Of a DNA stretch of 64,000 nucleotides, positions 57,658 to 64,000 are shown piece by piece. The notes beneath the pieces are model-generated. The model ran no database searches and was not told the origin of the DNA. It saw only the letters and a list, made by a program, of their open reading frames with translations. The translations under genes were made by a program, and so were the position numbers. The stretch comes from Odontesthes bonariensis (lineage: Eukaryota; Chordata; Actinopteri; Atheriniformes; Atherinopsidae). The stretch lies in assembly GCF_027942865.1 (NCBI RefSeq), contig NC_134529.1, forward strand, positions 17,350,467 to 17,414,466. The letters run 5' to 3'. Each line of letters begins with the position of its first letter. Positions within the stretch are counted from its first letter, which is position 1.

Positions 57658-60600
57658 ATGATCTTTGGCCGCGTGCTGCTGAGGCTCGGGTTGCAGTGTT
57701 CAAAAACTGTTTGTTTACAGAGGATAAATGCCGTGAATGAGCTACCTGTTCGGAAGCTGTGCTCTACCAATCGCACTCCAAAAGTCAGCGCGTCCACACC
57801 GTCTGCGCACCGGTTGGGACTCCAGGTAATGAAATCGTTGCGTTCAGCTTAAGAAAAGCTCGATCGGTCAGTTAAAATATGTTAACGGATTATATACGCG
57901 ACCCCTTTTTATAGGCTACAACACAGCCCTGTCTCTGTCTGCTAACAGTAAGTGACATGCAGCCAGCCAGCTTCGCCTATAGAAGAGAGACCAATGTGGT
58001 TGTTTCGGATGATGAAGATGACGACGAGGAAGGTGGTGGTGAAAAAGAGGGGGAGATCACCTCAGGCCAGGTGGATGCACTCGGTATGGAGGTCCATGAA
58101 GGCACCGCAGACACTGGAGTGTCCTGTGAGTAGAGGTGATCTCAGATAATGATGGTGTCTGTCATTATACATTTAACAGCCGAGCTCTTTTCTTGGCTGT
58201 GCTGAAAAAAAACCCAAAACTTTATTTTGTGTTGCTATTTGTGTCCCTTAACAGCTTTTACTGTAATGTAGAGCTCTGTTACCACTGGATCTGTTATATA
58301 CGGAGGTCACACTTAAGCAAATTAAACACCTTTTGCTCTTTGGATGTCCTATAAAGTATAGTGCAATTGTTTATAGTGTAAAACATTTTGCATCACAACA
58401 TCTGTGTAGGATGTAGTATTGGTACGTCATCTGCTGAATGAGTTGAGACTGATTTATTGGGAAAATAACCAAACAGAAATGTGTGGTGGTTGGAACTGTC
58501 GCTTGCAGCAAGAAGGTTCCCGGCTCAGATCTCAGCTGGGGCCTTTCTGGGTGGAGTTTGCATGTTCTCCGGGTACTCCAGCTTCCTCCGACCATCAGAA
58601 AAACATGCAAGTCAGGTTGATTGGTGATTCTAATGGACCATAGGAGTGAGCGTGAGCGTGCATGGTTGTCTGTCCCTGTTTTGGCGCTGTGACAGGCTGG
58701 CAACCTGTCCAAGGTGTACGCCGCCTCTCGCCAGATGGCAGCTGAGATCAGTGCAGAAAGTTTATTGTGCTCTTGAGCCAGTCTGTTCCTGTGGATGCAT
58801 GTGTATGAACATTAAATGAAACAATACTTTATTTACAACAAAGGGAAATGATGTGTTTGAGTACATTGTTGTTTGTTGCTATACCCATGTTCATTCATAT
58901 ACGTTGTGCTTGTTTTTGGCTGATTCTCAGCAGCTTCCAAAGGATTGAATGAGAAAACATCAAAGAGGAAGATGAGGAGGGAGAGGAGGAAGTTGATGAG
59001 GAAAAAGCTCAAGTCAGCTGATTCCTCTGCCAATTTGATGTCTGAACTTCCATTTGCACTGACCAGCCCCACCTCGTGGAAAGAGCTCGGATGTATGTAT
59101 GCTTTTACTACTACTTTATGATGAGTATTTGTTCTCTTTTTTTTTATACCCAGAGGGCGGCTTAAGAGTACCATCTTTGATTTGCTGCCCGACAAAGTTT
59201 AGCTGTAGCCTTGTTGCCTTCTCACTAATTTCACGTTCGGCGAATTGATGTTTTTAAATCTATTTGTCTGTTCTGCGAAGTCCCAAACCCAGAGTCGGCG
59301 GAGAAAAAGAGGAAGAGGAAGAGAGGAGACAACGGAGGCCAAGTGGACAGTGAAGAGGATAAAGACCAGAAGAAAAAAAAGAGGGAGAGCCAGAGACCAA
59401 ACTACTTTGTCTCCATCCCCATCACTAACACTCAGGTGGGTTACTGCTGGGCTGTGCGCTAAATGAAGAACACAACCTTTTGGAAGTAAGGATTTATTGT
59501 CATCTCTGTATTTCTTAAGCATCACAGTGAGAGTGAAGGAAGCATGTCTATTCTGACCCGCTTGATTTTTCTTTTTTCTTTTATTACAGCTACTCTTTAG
59601 TTTTGTGATTTATTTATTTATTTTTTCATTCAAATCAGTTCTTCGTCCAGTGGTTAATCAGTGCCACCACCTTCTGTTCGTAAGACTCAGTAACTGATTA
59701 TTGTTGATAGTGCTGGGCGGTATGACCAAAAATACATATCACAGTATTTTTTCACGGTTTCACGGTATATCACGGTATTTTTTTTTTTCATGCATAATTA
59801 GGTGTTCACTAGCCTGGGTGCCAGCCGAACTTAGCCCCGCCCATAAAAGTTTTGGTCGGGAAGTTCGGTCTGGCTCTGCTCAGTTGGGAAATCATTATGC
59901 CCGACCAAGAATCGGTCGACCCAATCAGATTGCCAGGGCGGGCTTTATACGATGTTGGACAGATGATCAACAGGGACATTATCGACTACGTCACTAAAGA
60001 GCGCTTTGTTTGACTTCGTCTGAAACAAACATGGCTGCCGCTGGAGAGCTAGGGTGTGTAGATTCTGCCATCGAGTCTGTTCTACAGGATCTCCACATTG
60101 CATTCATTTTGAAAGACGAACAGAGGAACGCGATAAAGGCTTTTATCGATAGAAAATATGTTTTTGCCGTCCTTCCTACAACAAGTGTGTGTTGCTTAAT
60201 CTACGTCACATACTACGTTGCTCTGATTGGTTGTAGGTCTATCCAATTGAGCGAAGAGGCATTTTTTCTCCTGGTTCGGTTGAAACACACCCCATACTCA
60301 AATCTCTATTGAGCGGTATCAGACTCACATTCTGACTAGAGTCGTGAGTATGACGTAGTCAGGCTAGGTGTTCACAGCATTTTCTACAGATTGAGAACAG
60401 AATTAAAAATTAAAATAAAAATTCTTCAAAATAATTCCTTTGTTAATAATTGGTCACACAGAACTTTATTGTATTAAAATTCACATGTTCATTGTAAACA
60501 AATGAATAACATAGCTAATTACACTGATCGGACTGTTCAGCTGTTTCAGACTGATACCTCCGGTTCAGGCTGGTCCTCGATCATCATCAACACGCACTTC

Positions 60601-62939
60601 TCTTTTTCAATCGCGGAAAATATTTTTCAATACTCATCTGGATTGAAGCAGCAAACATTCAGTGTAAGAGTTTAAAAAAACTACTTTATTTGATTCACAG
60701 CTGCTAGTGTTTAGACCTCGACAACCCAACTACATTTTTTTTTTTTTTTTTTTTTTACGGCAAACTTGCGACTAGTTAACTTTATAAAGAAGGCGTAATC
60801 GCTTGTTTGCTATGGGTCGGGTCGGGACGGGACAACATTGTATTAAAAATATAAAATATTTTTAAAGGACTTTTTAATGTGTGATTTTATAAAGTTGCAC
60901 GTGATACCAACCTTTTGTGAATTTCGCCAGCCGTCTTCTTTCGGTTGAGCTAATCTAACGCGACGCTGAAGCTAGCAAGCTTCCACGCTTCCAGGCATGA
61001 TCTCGCTGATGGAGACACACGCGGTGTGCACGGAGGGGAGGGGCTGTGTGTGTGTAGGCTGACAGAGAGATGGAGGGAGCAGGGAAAGGAAATGCAGCTT
61101 AACGAATACGAGTCTTTTTTAAATAGCGTTAAAAATAGACAGTAAACATGCGTGTTTAGAAGCGCAACTCTGAAAAGGGTCCCGTCTCAAACAATGTCGC
61201 GCGACGCAGCGTTCCCCCCGTTGTGTATGGCGGTATATTAAAAATTCATGTCATAATGAAATTATAAACCGGTATTCGGTGTGAACCGGTATACCGCCCA
61301 GCACTAATTGTTGAGCCTTTCTCCTCGTGGGGTCTTTCTGTTGAAAATGCCTCCAGGTTCTCTCCCTCTGATGAGATATGTGTTGGATGTGGAGATTTTT
61401 AGTTTGCCTTAGTGTATACTAGCAGCAAATCTCTCGCAAAGAGAAAGAGAAAATTGAATTCTTATTGATTTTTGACCCCCCCAAAAAAAGAAGCCTCTGA
61501 ACGGATGCTGCTTTAGACCAACCATTTATGCCTTTTGAGCATCTCTGGAGAACTTGGCAGTTTTGATGTAATGTGTGTCTGAGTGAGGAGATTCTCTTGA
61601 GTACTGCTGCCTGTAAACTGAATGCAAATTTGTCCAGATAAAGTCATCTATGACTGAAGTCCAAGAGGCAATTCTTCAGCAGGAGCCACGGTTTGCCAGA
61701 GCCATGATCCCTGTCCCAACCCTTCACATCACACTTCTAGTCACTCATCTTGCCCACCAGGAGCAAGTAGACCAGTAAGTCCAGTTCACATGAAATCTGC
61801 ACACAAAAACTGAACCCTTGACCCCCGCAATCAGGGGATTTGATTGCTATTTAAACACAATCTGCCATGGAATTACACAAGATGAAACGGGGTACAAAGT
61901 AGTGATTGGAAGAGTATGAGGCTAAGTTACAATATACTGCTGAGTAAAACAGGAATATAGGCTTATTATAACAGAAAGTCCTGACAGTGAATGAGTAGCG
62001 GTCTCACTGTTCAGAGACTGAAGCAAACATCCTCAGTGTCGTGCCGTGTTTCTGCATTCTTGTATTGCAGCCGCAGCGCTCCCCACAGCTTATTATGTGA
62101 ATAATAGTGGCGTTGTTGGGATGTTAAAGAGAAGAGATGGTGTACGAGTCAGGTGAAATGCAACCTCAGGATATAACCGCACTCACACAGGGATTATGCG
62201 ATGCCATGGTAGAGAGATGAAGGGATAAAGGACGCTGAATAGCTTGCTGTGGCATTTTCAGGTGCCTTTGTCTCTGACTGCAGACAAAAAAAAACAAGCA
62301 AAAATGTTAAGATGAAATGGTAAAACATTTTCTTTTGCCCGTGATTTCTTTATTGCCTTTATTGTTCTCCCAGGATATTAAACTCAGTCATTCTCGATGC
62401 TGAGGTTCAATCAAACGGAGAATTTTCTAATCGGTGCGTTCTCACATTCCCGTTCTCTCTCGAGGAACTCTGCTCAGTCCATGTGAAGCTGTCCACTGTC
62501 ACAACAAACTCTTGCAGTCTAGTTGCATTTGGAACAAATTGGACAAATTCAAGTCTATACTCCCCATATCGAGTGCTCAATCTATATAATGGCTCTGGAG
62601 CACGTACGTTATGTGATGATAGTCCTCCGTAATCTGAAACGAGAAGATTTTATCTTTAGTGATAACTACATTCTCTCATTATGCAATGTGTCAGGGAGGG
62701 TGAGAGGATTAAGTCAGGAATTGGCGTGTGTGTGTGAGTGCGCGCTGTGCATATTCATGTGTAAATATCCTTTTCCAGGGCAGCAGGCGTGCTGGCTCAG
62801 GTCAGACCGTCAGTGGCTGAGTTGCTGGGTGGGCGGGACCTGGTGCTGCCCTTCTCAGGGATCAGTCATTTCAGGAAGGAGGTGGTGTTTGTTGGACTGG
62901 CCACCGGACAGCACAGACACACACTGGACAGCCTGGCAG
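57658..62939 (+). CDS. akap7: akap7 copy 2, 5' part (continues past window)
   Basis: Exons seen are 57658-57825, 57915-58125, 58931-59092, 59281-59435, 61638-61774 and 62779-62939. They match copy 1 in phase and almost in sequence. The first catalytic-type motif LHITLLV of the 2H-phosphoesterase-like domain is present in the fifth exon. The second motif and the PKA-anchoring C-terminus would lie beyond 64000. Since unit 2 is the downstream unit it probably retains the original akap7 3' end, making it the functional copy (inference). AKAP7 tethers PKA and binds nucleotide monophosphates through this domain. Intron 4 contains a hAT insertion absent from copy 1. Confidence 0.85.
58489..58770. 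mobile_element. DANA/mermaid-like SINE relic, unit 2
   Basis: Same sequence and position in akap7 intron 2 as 32599-32880, so it was present before duplication. Confidence 0.55.
59809..60366. mobile_element. Nested element carrying helicase-gene fragment
   Basis: Ends ctagcctg and caggcta are inverted repeats. Flanks are ggtgttca at 59801-59808 and 60367-60374; the shared string extends to about 11 bp because it overlaps the TIR, so the exact target size is uncertain. It contains the ORF at 60031-60312. Confidence 0.65.
60031..60312 (+). pseudogene. RecQ-like helicase N-terminal fragment in transposon
   Basis: 93 codons from MAAAGELGCVDSAIESVLQD. The segment FILKDEQRNAIKAFIDRKYV then FAVLPTTS resembles the Q-motif and start of motif I (FAVLPTGxGKS) of RecQ-type helicases, but the Walker A GxGKS is lost: the sequence diverges right after FAVLPT. 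It reads like a host or transposon helicase gene internally deleted within a non-autonomous element. No helicase activity is expected. Confidence 0.5.
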
Positions 62940-63296
62940 GTTAGTTGCTCCACCTCTTTCAATTTGGTGCGTGGGATGTATTGAATTCTGTTTGGGTTTT
63001 TTTGTGATTGCCTTCTGGGCATCACTTTACTGCAATATAAAGTGCTTTATTGAGATTAAATATGATGCAGTAGTTGGTTTGTTAAGCCCTCTGAAGTTGG
63101 GGTGTTTCGTAACGTTACTTTGTAGTGTCGGTGAGTGCTTATTGTTTTGGGGGCTTTCCTACTGGAGGTTAGGGTACGTGGATGTGTTAAGGTATGTTAT
63201 TTATAGAAAAAATTGAGATTCTTAAGTTGACTATGTTTACACTCATTCAAAAAAATGGTTCGACTAACTTGGTTTTTGTGATGGAGTGACCTGGGA

Positions 63297-63505
63297 ATCT
63301 GGGAAGCAGTTTTAGCATTTAGTTAAAGTCATGCTCTGTAAACCCTACTGTAGGATTATACAGCATAGGTATTGTTTCTGTGAACCCTTTTGTCTTTCAG
63401 TGTCACCACTTTCTCAGCCTTTTTTTTGGACCTGGTTAAATAAGATTGAAATTCGTTGTCTTTTCTTTTCCCCTTCTTCATCTCCGATTTAATTTTTCAC
63501 CTCAC
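63297..63505. other. Segment present in unit 2, absent in unit 1
   Basis: Unit 1 reads gacctgggaatgtgaatgtg at about 35830, while unit 2 has about 200 extra bases here. No TIR or target duplication is evident, so this looks like a deletion in unit 1 rather than an insertion. No gene content. Confidence 0.6.
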
Positions 63506-64000
63506 GTGCGTGTTTGCATGCGTGTACGTGGTGTGTGTCCGTCTTCTTAAGTCAGCACCACGTGTGGAACAGTGTGCAAAAGCATCAGCTGTGTGTTTTT
63601 GTGTTGTACCTGCGGCAACTACATTAAGCCACATTCCTAAGAGGATTCCAACGCCACTGCTCTGTGGCTCTGACACCGACACACACGTACACAGTTAATC
63701 AGTTCACACTAGGGTAATAATACTGCCCATTTCCACTCTAACATGTCAGTTAGATATATTGATTTCTTAAAGTAGGTTCACGCATGTGTGTACAAGTGGG
63801 AAATGCCACAAAACAGTTTTTTACAGTTTTCTTATCCACATAACTATCTCCATGATTACTTCTGTTAGAGTTTAAATTATGTTTTAATTTCACCCCTTTC
63901 TATTGGAAATACCTCAACAAAACATATTAGTTGTAAATACACAATATATACGTGTGTGTATATACATCTATATATAGATGTATGTATCAGAATAACTTTT

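Larger units (their letters stand above)
59708..61306. mobile_element. hAT-type transposon in akap7 copy 2 intron 4
   Basis: Ends tagtgctgggcggtat and ataccgcccagcacta are perfect reverse complements. The 8-bp duplication attgttga stands at 59700-59707 and 61307-61314; unit 1 has a single attgttga at 33804-33811. It carries no transposase. Another element (59809-60366) is nested inside, and poly-T of about 22 bases lies near 60736. Confidence 0.93.
40245..64000. repeat. Tandem segmental duplication, unit 2 (continues past window)
   Basis: Homologous to 21140 onward in the same orientation. At the window end it corresponds to about 36345 of unit 1. It is longer than unit 1 because of private insertions at 43402-45827, about 48476-54657 and 59708-61306. 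It also holds a sequence at about 63297-63505 that unit 1 lacks. Confidence 0.95.

Overview
The window is ordinary eukaryotic chromosomal DNA: low coding density, GT-AG introns, phased exons, AATAAA signals, (CA)n microsatellites and abundant transposable elements. The retroelement and transposon families (L1/Tx1, CR1/L2, Penelope-like, Harbinger, hAT, TTAA foldbacks, Tc1-like) and a recognisable akap7 gene point to a ray-finned fish. Nothing prokaryotic, viral or CRISPR-like was seen.

Layout. About 1-14,074 has no gene I can recognise; it holds nested TTAA-type MITEs (2730-4948), a short L1 fragment, hAT and mariner-like remnants and microsatellites. At 14,090-19,384 sits a complete, minus-strand L1/Tx1-type retrotransposon with both ORFs open, a poly-A tail, a 15-bp target-site duplication and a YY1-like site at its 5' end. 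It landed head-to-head with a host gene, about 100 bp upstream of that gene's probable first exon.

From 19.8 kb on, three plus-strand host genes follow: gene A (7 coding exons, 347 aa), gene B (7 coding exons, 316 aa) and akap7. A and B are paralogs of a family I cannot name, with a SAM-like helical N-terminus and a Rossmann/TIR-like alpha/beta C-terminal domain. The intron phases are conserved between them. Gene B has a possible interferon/STAT-type motif cluster by its first exon.

The segment 21,140-40,244 is then repeated in tandem from 40,245 to beyond the window end. The junction fuses a Tc1-like remnant in an akap7 intron to the middle of gene A exon 4. Copy 1 of akap7 therefore lacks its 3' exons (including the expected PKA-anchoring helix), and copy 2 of gene A lacks its 5' exons. 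Gene B is complete in both copies. akap7 copy 2 is complete at its 5' end and runs off the window.

After duplication each copy collected private insertions whose empty site is readable in the other copy: a CR1/L2-like LINE in akap7 intron 1 of copy 1; a hAT element carrying a Penelope-like GIY-YIG element, a Harbinger element, a second LINE split by a TTAA foldback, and a hAT carrying a helicase-gene fragment in copy 2. An element with 326-bp inverted repeats and a P2X7-like zinc-domain ORF lies in copy 1 of akap7, where copy 2 is not visible.
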